Assembly (NCBI RefSeq): GCF_041468085.1
Contig: NZ_CP121017.1
Coordinates: 3,719,501 to 3,783,500 of the forward strand
Direction: 5' to 3'
Origin: Tistrella mobilis
Lineage (GTDB): Bacteria; Pseudomonadota; Alphaproteobacteria; Tistrellales; Tistrellaceae
Length of the DNA stretch: 64,000 nucleotides
A program made the translations under genes and the position numbers. This document shows positions 37,014 to 46,330 of this stretch, in pieces; positions within the stretch are counted from its first letter, which is position 1; every line of letters begins with the position of its first letter. A model generated the notes under the pieces. That model saw only the letters and a program-made list of their open reading frames with translations. It was not told the origin of the DNA and did no database searches.

Positions 37014-37520
37014 ATGATGACCCGCATTGAAACCCTGATGAACACGATCGCCACGCTTTCGGTCGTGGCGCTGTGCCTGCTGATCGCCGCCAATGTCGCC
37101 GGCCGGATCTTCTTCGGCGCCGGCGTGCCCGACGCCATGGTGCTGGTGCGCGAGCTGATGGTGCCGGCGATCCTCTTCCCCCTCGCCTCGGCCACCGCCG
37201 CGCGCGCCCATGTCGCGATCGAGGTGGTGGCCCAGTTCTTCCCCCCGGCGCTGGCGCGCTGGATGGCGGTGCTGGCGGCCCTGATCGGCCTGGTGATCGT
37301 GCTGCCGCTGCTCTGGGCGGGCTGGCGCGAATTCACCGATGCCTTCGGCAGCGGCGCCTTGTTCACCGGCGATCTCGGCCTGCCGAAATGGCCCGGACGG
37401 GCGCTGTTCGTGATCGCGCTCGCCATGTTCGCACTGCGCCTGCTGCATGTCGCCGCAACCGATCTGGCCGCGGCCCTGCGCGGCCAGGATACCCCCCGCC
37501 CCGATCCGCAGGGGAGCTGA
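37014..37520 (+). CDS. dctQ: TRAP transporter small permease (DctQ)
   Basis: The 168-residue product has four membrane helices (LSVVALCLLIAANVAGRI and three more) and the central RELMVPAILFPLASATAARAHV segment typical of DctQ. I start at the ATG at 37014, preceded by GGAGG with 8-base spacing, rather than the ATG at 36963, whose purine run is too close and whose extra residues are Gly/Arg/Pro-rich. It lies between dctP and dctM. Confidence 0.88.
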   Translation: MMTRIETLMNTIATLSVVALCLLIAANVAGRIFFGAGVPDAMVLVRELMVPAILFPLASATAARAHVAIEVVAQFFPPALARWMAVLAALIGLVIVLPLLWAGWREFTDAFGSGALFTGDLGLPKWPGRALFVIALAMFALRLLHVAATDLAAALRGQDTPRPDPQGS

Positions 37521-37524
37521 GCCC

Positions 37525-38865
37525 ATGGAGCTCTGGATCTACGGCATCATCGCCTTCGGCGCGATGCTCTCTCTGCTTGCCCTGCGCGTGCCGATCTCGT
37601 TCGCGCTGGGTGGCGTCGCGGTGACCGCGATCTTCCTGCTGTTCGCCTGGCGGACCGGCAGCTTCATGCCCGAACGCGCGATCCGCGCCACCCTGTCGCT
37701 GATCTTCGCCAGCACCTACGATCTGGTGCACAGCTACGACCTGTCGATGATCCCGCTGTTCATCGCGCTGGGTCACGTCGCCCACAGGGCGGGGATCACC
37801 ACCGAAATCTACGAAGCCGCCAGGGTCTGGCTGGTCCGCCTGCCGGGCGGTGTCGCCATCGCCTCGGTCGCCGGCTGCGGCGGGTTCTCGGCCATCTCGG
37901 GCTCGTCGATCGCCTGCGCCTCGACCATGGGGCGGATCTGCACGCCCGAAATGCTGCGCCTGAACTATGACCCGCGCCTGGCCACCGCCAGCGTGGCGGC
38001 GGGCGGCACGCTGGGCTCGCTGATCCCGCCCTCGGTGCTGTTCATCATCTACGGCATCTTCACCGAAACCTCGATCAATCAGCTGTTTCTGGCGGGCATC
38101 CTGCCGGGGCTGCTGTCGATGGCGGGCTATGCCGCCGCGATCATGATCTGGGTGCGGCGGGATCCGTCGATCGCGCCGGTGCCGGCCGAAACCATCCCGC
38201 TCCGCGACAAGCTGGTGGCCGCCGCCCGATCCTGGCCGGCGGTGGTGATGTTCGCGATCGTGGTCGGCGGCATCTATGGCGGCATCTTCACCGCCACCGA
38301 GGCCGCCGCCCTCACCCTGCTCTTCGCCACCCTGGTCGGGTTGGGGCGGGGCCGGATGCGGCTGGCCGATATCGTGCCGACCATGCGCGAGACTGCCAAG
38401 ACCACGGCCGCGATCTTCTTCATCGCCGCCTGCGCCAAGACCTTCGTCGCCTTCATCTCGCTGACCGGCCTGTCGAACCAGATGGTCACTGCGGTGGGTG
38501 CGGCCGATTTCGGCCCCTGGGCCTTCATCGCAGCCGTGGTGGTGATCTATCTGGTGCTCGGCATGTTCCTCGACCCCGTGGGCATCATGGTGCTGACCCT
38601 GCCGCTGATGATCCCGATGGTCGAAAGCTACGGCATGGATCTGATCTGGTTCGGTGTGGTGATCGTGAAGCTGCTGGAAATCGGCCTGATCACGCCCCCG
38701 GTCGGCCTCAACGTCTTCGTGCTCGCCGCCGTGATCGAGGACAAGGTGCAGATCGGGCGGATCTTCGCCGGCATCACCCGCTTCCTGGCCATGGATCTGG
38801 TGGTTCTGGCCCTGCTGATCGCCATCCCGTCGATCTCGCTGATCGTGCCTCTGACCATGCACTGA
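37525..38865 (+). CDS. dctM: TRAP transporter large permease (DctM)
   Basis: The 446-residue protein has about 12 membrane helices and DctM signatures. These include SIACASTMGRICTPEML, DPRLATASVAAGGTLGSLIPPS, FTATEAAALTLLFATLVG, FLDPVGIMVLTLPLMIPMV and LITPPVGLNVFVL. It is the sodium-coupled channel subunit. The ATG follows dctQ by four bases with GGGGAG upstream. It closes the operon before a strong bidirectional terminator. Confidence 0.93.
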   Translation: MELWIYGIIAFGAMLSLLALRVPISFALGGVAVTAIFLLFAWRTGSFMPERAIRATLSLIFASTYDLVHSYDLSMIPLFIALGHVAHRAGITTEIYEAARVWLVRLPGGVAIASVAGCGGFSAISGSSIACASTMGRICTPEMLRLNYDPRLATASVAAGGTLGSLIPPSVLFIIYGIFTETSINQLFLAGILPGLLSMAGYAAAIMIWVRRDPSIAPVPAETIPLRDKLVAAARSWPAVVMFAIVVGGIYGGIFTATEAAALTLLFATLVGLGRGRMRLADIVPTMRETAKTTAAIFFIAACAKTFVAFISLTGLSNQMVTAVGAADFGPWAFIAAVVVIYLVLGMFLDPVGIMVLTLPLMIPMVESYGMDLIWFGVVIVKLLEIGLITPPVGLNVFVLAAVIEDKVQIGRIFAGITRFLAMDLVVLALLIAIPSISLIVPLTMH

Positions 38866-38880
38866 CCATACCCCGCAAGA

Positions 38881-38917
38881 AAAGGGCCGCTCCCCGCGCC
38901 GGGGAGCGGCCCTTTTT
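38881..38917. terminator. Bidirectional terminator between dctM and the enoyl-CoA hydratase gene
   Basis: A perfect 15-bp stem (arms 38881-38895 and 38901-38915, loop GCGCC) has A-rich sequence on its left and T-rich on its right. It can therefore end transcription of both convergent genes. Confidence 0.85.
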
Positions 38918-38935
38918 CGTGGAGGCGACGAGCCG

Positions 38936-39739
38936 TCAGGCGCCGGGAAACAGCGGCGGCAGCTTGCGGGTGAACCGGTCCAGCGCGTCCAGATGATAGG
39001 CGCTGGTCAGGCAGTCGGCCTGGGCCTCCGCTTCGGCCGCAAGCAGAGCCTCGCCGTCCAGATCGAAGGCCCGGCCGGTCACCTGCTTGGTCCAGCGCAC
39101 CGCCCGGGGCGAGGCCAGCGCCAGGGCCTCGGCCATGGCGATCGCCCGCTCTTCCAGGGTCGCGGCCGGAATCACCTCCATGACGATGCCCCAGGCCTCG
39201 GCCTCACGCGCGCCGATCTCGCGGCCGGTCAGGAACATCATCCGGGCGCGCTGTACCCCCGCCATCCGCGGCAGGGTACAGAACAGGTTGAAATCCGGTA
39301 CCGCGCCCAGCTTGCAGAACGAGGCACAGAACCGGGCCTCTTCCGAGGCCAGCACGATGTCGGCGGTGAGCGCCAGACCGAAGCCTGCGCCATAGGCGAC
39401 ACCGTTCACCGCCGAAATCACCGGCACCGGCAGATCTCTCAGCCGGCGGAGCCAGCCATGCAGCACCTCGAACCGCCCGGCGATGCTCTCGGCGCTCTCT
39501 CCCGCACCGCCGGCCGCGCGGTGGCGGGCGAGCATGCCTTTCAGATCGCCGCCGGAGCTGAAGGCGGCCCCGGTGCCGGTCAGCACCACCGCCCTCAGCT
39601 CCGGATCCGCCTCCAGCCCGGCCACCGCCTCGGCGAGTGCGGCCTTCATGGCATCGGTCAGGGCATTGCGGGTGGCCGGGTCCTGCATGCGCAGGATCGC
39701 GACGGCCCCCCGACGCTCGATCGCAAGCGGCTGTGTCAT
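38936..39739 (-). CDS. Enoyl-CoA hydratase/isomerase family protein
   Basis: The 267-residue crotonase-fold protein has the oxyanion-hole motif FSSGGDLKGML, the second loop NGVAYGAGFGLALTADIVLAS, and FCKLGAVPDFNLFCTLPRM. The second catalytic Glu of classical hydratases (PE/LG region) is not evident, and Asp occurs in VPDF. It may thus be an isomerase or a hydratase variant. The start at ATG 39739 has a perfect AAGGAG and overlaps the upstream ligase stop by four bases. It is the last gene of a minus-strand acyl-CoA operon. Confidence 0.85.
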   Translation of the reverse strand: MTQPLAIERRGAVAILRMQDPATRNALTDAMKAALAEAVAGLEADPELRAVVLTGTGAAFSSGGDLKGMLARHRAAGGAGESAESIAGRFEVLHGWLRRLRDLPVPVISAVNGVAYGAGFGLALTADIVLASEEARFCASFCKLGAVPDFNLFCTLPRMAGVQRARMMFLTGREIGAREAEAWGIVMEVIPAATLEERAIAMAEALALASPRAVRWTKQVTGRAFDLDGEALLAAEAEAQADCLTSAYHLDALDRFTRKLPPLFPGA

Positions 39740-41319
39740 ACCCTCTCCTTCGACGCCAGAGCCTGGCTGCGCAACAAAGTCTTGTCGATCTTGTTGGTGG
39801 GCGAGAGCGGCAGCGGCTCGCGGAAAATGTCGATGCTGCGCGGCGACTTGAAGTCGGCGATCTGACTGCGGCACCAGGCGATCAGCTCCGCCGCATCGGC
39901 CTCGGCGCCCTCGTGCAGGGCCACGGCCGCATGGACCCGTTCGCCCCACAGCTCGTCGGGCAGGCCGAAGACGGCACATTGGGCCACGGCCGGATGGCGC
40001 GACAGGCAGTTCTCGGTCTCGATCGGATAGACGTTCTCGCCGCCCGAGATGATCATCTCCTTGGTGCGGCCGGCGAGGAACAGATAGCCGTCTTCGTCCA
40101 GATAGCCCGCATCACCGGTGTGGTAGAAGCCGTTCCGGATGGCGCGCGCGGTCTCGTCGGGGCGGTTCCAGTAACCGGTCATGACCTGGGGGCCGCGGAT
40201 GACGATTTCCCCCACCTCTCCCGTCGGCAGTGGCCGGCCATCGGCATCGACGATGCGCAGATCACCGTAATGGATCGGCCGGCCGACCGAGCCCAGCTTG
40301 TCGAAAAAGCGGCTGCCCGGCACATGATCCTTCCAGGTCAGCACCGACAGCACCGGCGAGGCCTCGGTCATGCCATAGCCCTGGCAGAAGGTGACGCCCG
40401 GCACCTTCTCGATCGCGCGCTCCATCAGCCTGACCGGCATGGGCGCCGCGCCATAGGTGAAACAACGGATCGACGAAAAGTCGAACCGGTCGAACTCGGG
40501 ATGGTCCAGGATCATCCGCAGCATGGTCGGCACCAGGGTGACGGTGGTGACCCGGCAGTCCTGGACCAGCTGCATGGTCTCTTCCACCCGGAAGCGCGGC
40601 TGGACGACCATGCCGGCGCCGAAGACCAGGGCGGTGAAAACCCGCGATCCCGTGCCCAGATGGAAGAGCGGGCCCGAGAGCAGCAGCACGTCTTCCGACG
40701 AAAACTCGTAGAGCGGCCCGGTGCCGGCGGCATTGGCGAAAAGGTTCAGATGCGACAGCATCACCCCCTTCGGCACACCGGTGGTACCCGAGGTGTAATA
40801 GAGGATCAGCGTATCGCCGTCGCAGGAGGCGAGATGGTCGAAGCGATCCTCGGCGACCGGCGGCCCGGCGGCGATCAGCGCATCGTAAGAGAGGGTGCCG
40901 GGCGGCAAGGCCGGGTGGGTGGCATCCCAGTCGGCGAAGATCAGCCGGTCGAGCGCCGGACAGGCCGCCATCAGCCGGGCGCCGGTCTCGGCCATATGGC
41001 GATCGACGAGCAGGATCTTCGGCGTGCAGTCGGCGATCAGCCCGACCAGTTCGGGGAAACCCAGCCGGTGGTTCAGGGGCACCGGGATGGCACCGATCAC
41101 CGGGGGCGAGAGATAGGTCTCGACCAGCCAGTGGGAATTCCAGCCCAGGAAGGCGACCCGGTCACCGGGTCCGACGCCGAAGCCGTGCAGCACGGACGCC
41201 ATGCGGTGCACCCGGTCGTTGGTCTGGGCCCAGGTGAAGTCGCGGCCTTCGAAATGCAGGGCACGGCGATCGGGAGCTGAGGCCGCGTATTTGCGCAGCA
41301 GGTCGGGGATGCGGATCAT
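39736..41319 (-). CDS. Acyl-CoA synthetase (AMP-forming)
   Basis: The 527-residue adenylate-forming enzyme activates a carboxylic acid with ATP and CoA. It has LILYYTSGTTGVPKGVMLSH (ATP loop), YGMTEASPVLSV, GYLDEDGYLFLAGRTKEMI and the C-terminal PLSPTNKIDKTLLR with the catalytic Lys. It is fatty-acyl-type by general sequence, but chain length is unknown. The true start is the ATG at 41319 with GGGGAGG upstream, overlapping the acyl-CoA dehydrogenase stop (ATGA). Longer readings upstream are in the wrong frame of the neighbouring gene. Confidence 0.9.
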   Translation of the reverse strand: MIRIPDLLRKYAASAPDRRALHFEGRDFTWAQTNDRVHRMASVLHGFGVGPGDRVAFLGWNSHWLVETYLSPPVIGAIPVPLNHRLGFPELVGLIADCTPKILLVDRHMAETGARLMAACPALDRLIFADWDATHPALPPGTLSYDALIAAGPPVAEDRFDHLASCDGDTLILYYTSGTTGVPKGVMLSHLNLFANAAGTGPLYEFSSEDVLLLSGPLFHLGTGSRVFTALVFGAGMVVQPRFRVEETMQLVQDCRVTTVTLVPTMLRMILDHPEFDRFDFSSIRCFTYGAAPMPVRLMERAIEKVPGVTFCQGYGMTEASPVLSVLTWKDHVPGSRFFDKLGSVGRPIHYGDLRIVDADGRPLPTGEVGEIVIRGPQVMTGYWNRPDETARAIRNGFYHTGDAGYLDEDGYLFLAGRTKEMIISGGENVYPIETENCLSRHPAVAQCAVFGLPDELWGERVHAAVALHEGAEADAAELIAWCRSQIADFKSPRSIDIFREPLPLSPTNKIDKTLLRSQALASKERV

Positions 41320-42467
41320 TCCGACCTCCCCACCAGGGCGCGGCCGATGATCTCGCGCATGATCTCGCCCGTGCCGCCGGCAATGCGGCCGACGCGGGAA
41401 TCGGCCCAGGCGCGGGCAATGGGATATTCCCACATATAGCCGTAGCCACCATGCATCTGCATGCAGACATCGAGGCACTGGAACAGGGTTTCGGAACTGA
41501 CCATCTTGGCGAGCGCGGCATCGACCGCGTCCAGCTCTCCCTTCAGATGCATCTGAAGACAGCGGTCGACGAAGACCCGCATCACCACCGCCTGAGCCTT
41601 GACCTCGGCCAGCTTGAAGCGGGTGTTCTGGAACTGCGCGATCGGCCGGCCAAAGGCCTTGCGGTCGGTGGTATGGGCGACCGTCCAGTCGAGCGCCGCC
41701 TCCAGCGCCGCCGCGGCCCGAACCGCCTGGAGCAGACGTTCCTGCGGCAGCTGCTCCATCAGCTGCACGAAGCCGCGGCCTTCGCGGCCCAGCAGATTGC
41801 CGACGGGCACGCGCACATCCTCGAAGAACAGCTCGGCCGTGTCCTGGGCCTTCCAGCCGACCTTGTCGAGCAGCCGGCCCCTGGTGAAGCCCGGCCGGTC
41901 GGCCTCGACCAGGATCAGGCTCACGCCCCTGGCACCGGCCGCAGGGTCGGTCTTGCAGGCCAGCACGATCAGATCGCAATTGCCGCCATTGGTGATGAAC
42001 ACCTTCTGGCCGTTGATCACCCAGTCGCCGCCGTCGCGAACCGCCGTGGTGCGGATGCCCTGCAGGTCGGATCCGGCGGCAGGTTCGGTCATGCCCACGG
42101 CGCCGATCGCCTCTCCGCGCGCCATGAGCGGCAGCCAGTGCCGCTTCAGCGCGTCCGAGCCGTAATGGAGGATGTAGGGAGCGACGATGTCGGAATGCAG
42201 CGAAAAGCCGGGGCCCATCGCCCCTGCCCGTGCCAGTTCCTCCATCACCACCATCGAGAACAGGAAATCGGCCCCGGCCCCGCCATAGATCTCGGGCATG
42301 GCGGCACAAAGCAGCCCCGCCTCGCCCGCCTTCCTCCAGGCGTCGCGGTCGACGGCACCGGCCTTCTCCCAGGCGGCGTGGTTTGGGGTGATCTCCCGCT
42401 CGACGAAACGGCGCACCTGCTCGCGGAAAAGCTCATGCTCTTCCGTGAAAATCTGTCTGGTGAACAT
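41316..42467 (-). CDS. Acyl-CoA dehydrogenase
   Basis: The 383-residue flavoenzyme introduces the alpha-beta double bond into acyl-CoA. It has GAVGMTEPAAGSDLQGIRT, VINGQKVFITNGG, QNTRFKLAEVKAQ and MQMHGGYGYMWEYPIARAWAD...RIAGGTGEIM, all typical. The catalytic Glu is usually near the final GGTGEI or in the helix before it. The ATG at 42467 follows GGGAGGA. It is the first gene of the operon and is divergent from an SDR gene, so the shared promoter region is 42468-42635. Confidence 0.92.
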   Translation of the reverse strand: MFTRQIFTEEHELFREQVRRFVEREITPNHAAWEKAGAVDRDAWRKAGEAGLLCAAMPEIYGGAGADFLFSMVVMEELARAGAMGPGFSLHSDIVAPYILHYGSDALKRHWLPLMARGEAIGAVGMTEPAAGSDLQGIRTTAVRDGGDWVINGQKVFITNGGNCDLIVLACKTDPAAGARGVSLILVEADRPGFTRGRLLDKVGWKAQDTAELFFEDVRVPVGNLLGREGRGFVQLMEQLPQERLLQAVRAAAALEAALDWTVAHTTDRKAFGRPIAQFQNTRFKLAEVKAQAVVMRVFVDRCLQMHLKGELDAVDAALAKMVSSETLFQCLDVCMQMHGGYGYMWEYPIARAWADSRVGRIAGGTGEIMREIIGRALVGRSE

Positions 42468-42538
42468 CCCAGACGTCCTCCCTGGCGATTTTTCTCCGGC
42501 GGTCGTGTCTGCCTGCCGGGCAAGGTCGAGGTTAGGCA

Positions 42539-42569
42539 GCTTGAAAATCATAATCAAGCATATTATAAA
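42539..42569 (+). promoter_or_regulatory. Promoter with overlapping inverted repeat between the acyl-CoA operons
   Basis: TTGAAA (42541-42546) and TATAAA (42564-42569) have an exact 17-base spacer, in a markedly AT-rich island. GCTTGA (42539-42544) and TCAAGC (42554-42559) form a 6-bp inverted repeat across the -35 box and spacer. The next plus-strand genes are an SDR and a MarR-family regulator, so this is a good candidate operator for that regulator. Confidence 0.6.
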
Positions 42570-42635
42570 CCTGCTAATGGAATGCCGGAAATGGCGGTAT
42601 TCCGCCGAAAAACCAGACAGTCAGGGAGGAAACAC

Positions 42636-43541
42636 ATGCTCGAAGGCAAATCCGTCGTCGTCACCGGCGCCGGTCGCGGCATCGGCCGCGACATCGCACT
42701 TCTGCTCGCCGCAAAGGGGGCCAGAGTGGTGGTCAACGACCTCGGCGGCTCCGACAAGGGCGATGGGGCCGACGATGCCCCGGCGCGCGAGGTGGTGCGC
42801 GAGATCGAGGCCGCGGGTGGCGAAGCGGTCGCCGATTTCGGCGACGTCTCGCAGCTGGACGATGCCGAGGCGATGATCGAGACCGCCGTCCGGCAATTCG
42901 GCCGGATCGACGGCGTGGTCAACAATGCCGGCATCCTGCGCGACATGATCTTCCACAAGATGACCCCCGAGGCCTGGCAGGCGGTGATCTCGGTGCATCT
43001 GAACGGCTCGTTCAACACCTCCTATGCCGCCGCCCGCCATTTCCGCGAGCAGGGCTCGGGCCGCTTCGTGCACTTCACCTCGACCTCGGGGCTGATCGGC
43101 AATTACGGCCAGGCGAATTATGCCGCCGCCAAGCTCGGCATCGTCGGCCTGTCGCGGTCGATCGCGCTCGACATGGCGCGGTTCGGCGTCACCTCGAACT
43201 GCATCGCCCCCTTCGCCTGGAGCCGGCTGATCGGCACCATCCCGGTGACCAACGAGGCCGAGATGGCGCGGGTGCAGCGGATCAAGGAGATGACCCCGAA
43301 CAAGATCGCGCCCCTGGTCGCGGCCCTGCTCTCGGACCAGTCGGCCGACGTCACCGGCCAGATCTTCACCGTGCGCAACAACGAGATCTTCCTGATGAGC
43401 CAGCCGCGCCCGGTGCGCTCTGCCCATCGCTCGGAAGGCTGGACGGCCGAAACCGTGCTCTCGCACGCCCTGCCGGCCATGCGCGCCGGTTTCACCCCGC
43501 TCGAACGCTCGGGCGACGTCTTCTCGTGGGATCCGGTCTGA
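42636..43541 (+). CDS. SDR family 3-hydroxyacyl-CoA dehydrogenase-like protein
   Basis: The 301-residue short-chain dehydrogenase has VVVTGAGRGIGRDIALLLA, VNNAGILRD, HFTSTSGLIG and NYAAAKLGIVGLS, giving the Ser-Tyr-Lys set. The insert NDLGGSDKGDGADDAPA resembles the dehydrogenase part of peroxisomal multifunctional enzyme type 2, which oxidises (R)-3-hydroxyacyl-CoA. The C-terminus is longer than in simple SDRs. An AGGGAGG site precedes the ATG. It begins the plus-strand operon after the divergent promoter. Confidence 0.86.
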   Translation: MLEGKSVVVTGAGRGIGRDIALLLAAKGARVVVNDLGGSDKGDGADDAPAREVVREIEAAGGEAVADFGDVSQLDDAEAMIETAVRQFGRIDGVVNNAGILRDMIFHKMTPEAWQAVISVHLNGSFNTSYAAARHFREQGSGRFVHFTSTSGLIGNYGQANYAAAKLGIVGLSRSIALDMARFGVTSNCIAPFAWSRLIGTIPVTNEAEMARVQRIKEMTPNKIAPLVAALLSDQSADVTGQIFTVRNNEIFLMSQPRPVRSAHRSEGWTAETVLSHALPAMRAGFTPLERSGDVFSWDPV

Positions 43542-43681
43542 GCCTCGGCCCAACCTGATCCTCCACCCCACCCGATCCAACCCGGTCTGCAACATCGGGG
43601 GCCGGTCGCTTGCCGCCCCCGCCGCCGCGCCATAGATTGGGAACCGCTCCTCTCCGAAAGCCCTCTGCCGGAATGACACGC

Positions 43682-44131
43682 ATGTCGAAGGCTCGCGCCA
43701 AAGCAGACAAGGACAATCCCGTTTTCCAGGACATCGCACGCTTCCGTGCGCTGATCTTCGACCGGCTGCTGAAGCCGCATGATCTGACCATGTCCCAGGG
43801 CTGGGTTCTGGTGCATCTGCTGCGCGAGAACGGGCTCAGCCAGTCGGAGCTGGCCAACCGGCTGGAGATTGCGACCGTCACCACCGGCAAGCTGATCGAC
43901 CGGCTGGAGGAACGCGGCTTCGTGGAACGCCGCCCCCATCCCGAGGATCGCCGGGCGAAGCTGGTCTTCGCCACGGACCTCGCCAAGCCGGCCGTCAAAT
44001 TCATGACCCGCTGCATCGGCGAGGTCGACAAGATCGCCTTCGCAGGCATGAGCGACGAGGACATCGCCTTCATGCGCGACCGTCTCGACCTTGTGCGCGA
44101 GAACCTGCTGAAGGCGTGCAACCGGGGCTGA
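43682..44131 (+). CDS. MarR-family transcriptional regulator
   Basis: The 149-residue winged-helix protein has [39 protein letters not shown] (recognition helix) and the wing [15 protein letters not shown]. All match MarR. Such regulators commonly respond to acyl-CoA or aromatic-CoA ligands in catabolic clusters. I use the ATG at 43682, preceded by GGA at 9-base spacing; an ATG at 43673 would add three residues. It lies within the plus-strand acyl-CoA operon, so it probably controls that operon and the divergent one. Confidence 0.9.
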   Translation: MSKARAKADKDNPVFQDIARFRALIFDRLLKPHDLTMSQGWVLVHLLRENGLSQSELANRLEIATVTTGKLIDRLEERGFVERRPHPEDRRAKLVFATDLAKPAVKFMTRCIGEVDKIAFAGMSDEDIAFMRDRLDLVRENLLKACNRG

Positions 44132-44156
44132 ACCGGCCCCCGCACGGGTATCACAC

Positions 44157-45305
44157 ATGACCGAAGCTGATCCGGGCGCGCCCCCTCTTGCGGGGCTGCG
44201 CGTGGTGGAGTTCGCCGGTATCGGACCCGGCCCCTTCGCGGGCATGATGCTCGCCGACATGGGGGCCGAGATGCTCCGGGTCGAGCGCACGGGCGACACG
44301 CGGCCAGGGGCCGCGACCGACGTGCTCGCCCGCGGCCGCCGCTCCGTCGCCCTCGACCTCAAGACCGACGCCGGCCGCGCGGCGGCGCTTGCCCTCATCG
44401 ACCGCGCGGATGCGGTGATGGAGGGCTACCGTCCCGGCGTGATGGAACGTCTGGGCCTGGGTCCCGACATCTGCCGGGCCCGCAATCCCCGGCTGGTTTA
44501 TGGCCGGATGACCGGCTGGGGCCAGACCGGACCGGCCGCGGCCGCCGCGGGCCACGACCTCAACTACATCGCACTCTCGGGCGCGCTCTGGGCGATGGGC
44601 GATGCCGACCGGCCGCCGCCGGTGCCGCTCAACATCGTCGGCGATTTCGGCGGCGGCGGCATGCTGCTGGCCTTCGGCATGGTGACGGCCCTGCTGAAGG
44701 CGGCCCGCACCGGCCGGGGCGATGTGGTCGATGCGGCGATCTGCGACGGCACCGCCGCACTGATGGCGATGACCTATTCGATGCGCGCCGCCGGCCTCTG
44801 GTCGGATCGGCGCGCCGACAACAAGCTGGATGGCGGCGCCCCCTGGTACGGCGTCTATCGCTGCGCCGATGACGGCTGGATCACCATCGGCGCGCTGGAG
44901 CCCAAATTCTGGAGCCTGCTGCTGGACCGGCTGGGCCTCGATCCCGCCGGGCTCGGCGATCGGGACCGGCGCGAGGACTGGCCGCGGATGCGCCGCATCC
45001 TGGCCGAGACCTTCGCAGGCCGGCCCCGCGCCCATTGGCAGGCGCTGCTTGAGAACACCGATGTCTGCTTCGCGCCGGTGCTCTCGCCCATGGAAGCACC
45101 GGACCACCCCCACAACCGTGCCCGCGGTATCTTCGTCACCCGTGACGGCGTGGTCCAGCCCGCGCCGGCCCCGCGCTTCGCCGAGGCCCGCACCCCCCTG
45201 CCCGCCCCGCCGCCGGTGCCGGGGGCAGATACCGCAACCGCCCTTGCCGACTGGGGCCTGGATCCGGCCCTGCTGGCGCAGCTGGGCCTGCCCGACGCCG
45301 GCTGA
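44157..45305 (+). CDS. Family III CoA-transferase, alpha-methylacyl-CoA racemase-like
   Basis: The 382-residue protein has the CaiB-BaiF start [20 protein letters not shown] and VERTGD. It also has [27 protein letters not shown] and [19 protein letters not shown]. These three blocks carry the His, Asp and Glu residues used by alpha-methylacyl-CoA racemase. It therefore probably racemises 2-methyl-branched acyl-CoA so that a stereospecific dehydrogenase can act. It follows the MarR gene. A CoA-transferase role is the alternative, since the family includes both. Confidence 0.86.
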   Translation: MTEADPGAPPLAGLRVVEFAGIGPGPFAGMMLADMGAEMLRVERTGDTRPGAATDVLARGRRSVALDLKTDAGRAAALALIDRADAVMEGYRPGVMERLGLGPDICRARNPRLVYGRMTGWGQTGPAAAAAGHDLNYIALSGALWAMGDADRPPPVPLNIVGDFGGGGMLLAFGMVTALLKAARTGRGDVVDAAICDGTAALMAMTYSMRAAGLWSDRRADNKLDGGAPWYGVYRCADDGWITIGALEPKFWSLLLDRLGLDPAGLGDRDRREDWPRMRRILAETFAGRPRAHWQALLENTDVCFAPVLSPMEAPDHPHNRARGIFVTRDGVVQPAPAPRFAEARTPLPAPPPVPGADTATALADWGLDPALLAQLGLPDAG

Positions 45306-45350
45306 TGCGGCCAGCCCGCCGCCGGCGGCTTGCGCCGGCATGATGAGCTT

Positions 45351-45363
45351 GCTCAAATTGAGC
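45351..45363. promoter_or_regulatory. 13-base palindrome upstream of the MaoC gene
   Basis: GCTCAA and TTGAGC flank a single central A, 34 bases before the MaoC start codon. The TCAA/TTGA half-site core resembles that of the inverted repeat at 42539-42559, so one regulator could act at both. Confidence 0.4.
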
Positions 45364-45397
45364 CTGATAAGACGGATCAACCGTCCGGGAGGAAACG

Positions 45398-46330
45398 ATG
45401 ATCGATCACGACCGCCTGCTCGCGCGGGCGTTCCCGCCGGTCGAACAGGTCTATGACCATCGCGACAGCATTCTCTATGCGCTGGGTCTCGGCATCGGCA
45501 GCGACCCGCTCGACCCGGCCGCGCTGAGGGTCACCTATGAGCGCGCGCCGGATTTCGCCGCCCTGCCGACCATGGTGGTGGTGCTGGGCTCGTCCGGTTT
45601 CTGGGCGATGGAGCCCGATACCGGCATCACCTGGCAGCAGCTGCTGCATGGCGAGCAGGCGATCACCCTGCATGCCCCCCTGCCGCCCGCCGGCCGGCTG
45701 ACCGGCCGCACCCGGATCACCGGCATCGTCGACAAGGGGCCGGGGCGGGGCGCGCTGATCTATTCCGAGCGCAGCCTGACCGATACCGCCACCGGCCGGC
45801 TGATCGCGACCATCGAGGTCACGAGCTTCGCCCGCGCCGATGGCGGCTTCGGCGGCCCGGCCGGACCGGTGAAGACCCCGCAGGCGACGCCGGAGCGGGC
45901 ACCGGATGCCGTGTACGAACACGCCACCCTGCCGCAATCGGCCCTGATCTACCGGCTGTCGGGCGATCCCAACCCGCTGCATGCCGACCCGGGCGTGGCG
46001 CGGGGCGCCGGTTTCGACCGGCCGATCCTGCACGGGCTGTGCAGCTATGGCGTCGCCGGCTGGTCGATCCTGCAGGCCACCGGCGGCGGCGGCGATCCGG
46101 CCCGACTGACCGCGCTGTCGGCCCGGTTCTCGTCCCCGGTTTTCCCGGGCGAGACGCTCCGCACCGAGATCTGGCGCCAGGGACCAGGGGGTGAAGGAGC
46201 TGAAGATTACGCCTTCCGCACCCGCGTGCCCGCCCGCGACGTCACCGTGCTCAGCCATGGCCGCGCCCGCCTTGCCGTACCACCACGCCGCACCGAACCC
46301 GGCCGCCCGACCGAAGGATCCGCCCGATGA
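45398..46330 (+). CDS. MaoC-like enoyl-CoA hydratase
   Basis: The 310-residue product has a double hot-dog layout with the hydratase-2 motif YRLSGDPNPLHADP in the second half (Asp and His catalytic residues) and FDRPILHGLCSYG. It hydrates a trans-enoyl-CoA to an (R)-3-hydroxyacyl-CoA. The ATG has GGGAGG upstream. It overlaps the DUF35 gene start by four bases, so the two proteins are probably made together. In steroid degradation a MaoC plus DUF35 pair (ChsH1/ChsH2) hydrates a side-chain enoyl-CoA. Confidence 0.88.
   Translation: MIDHDRLLARAFPPVEQVYDHRDSILYALGLGIGSDPLDPAALRVTYERAPDFAALPTMVVVLGSSGFWAMEPDTGITWQQLLHGEQAITLHAPLPPAGRLTGRTRITGIVDKGPGRGALIYSERSLTDTATGRLIATIEVTSFARADGGFGGPAGPVKTPQATPERAPDAVYEHATLPQSALIYRLSGDPNPLHADPGVARGAGFDRPILHGLCSYGVAGWSILQATGGGGDPARLTALSARFSSPVFPGETLRTEIWRQGPGGEGAEDYAFRTRVPARDVTVLSHGRARLAVPPRRTEPGRPTEGSAR

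Noticed and set aside
39736-42309. One long fused frame joining the acyl-CoA ligase with upstream sequence
   Set aside because: The upstream part is out of frame with the acyl-CoA dehydrogenase and shows no motif; the ligase starts at 41319.
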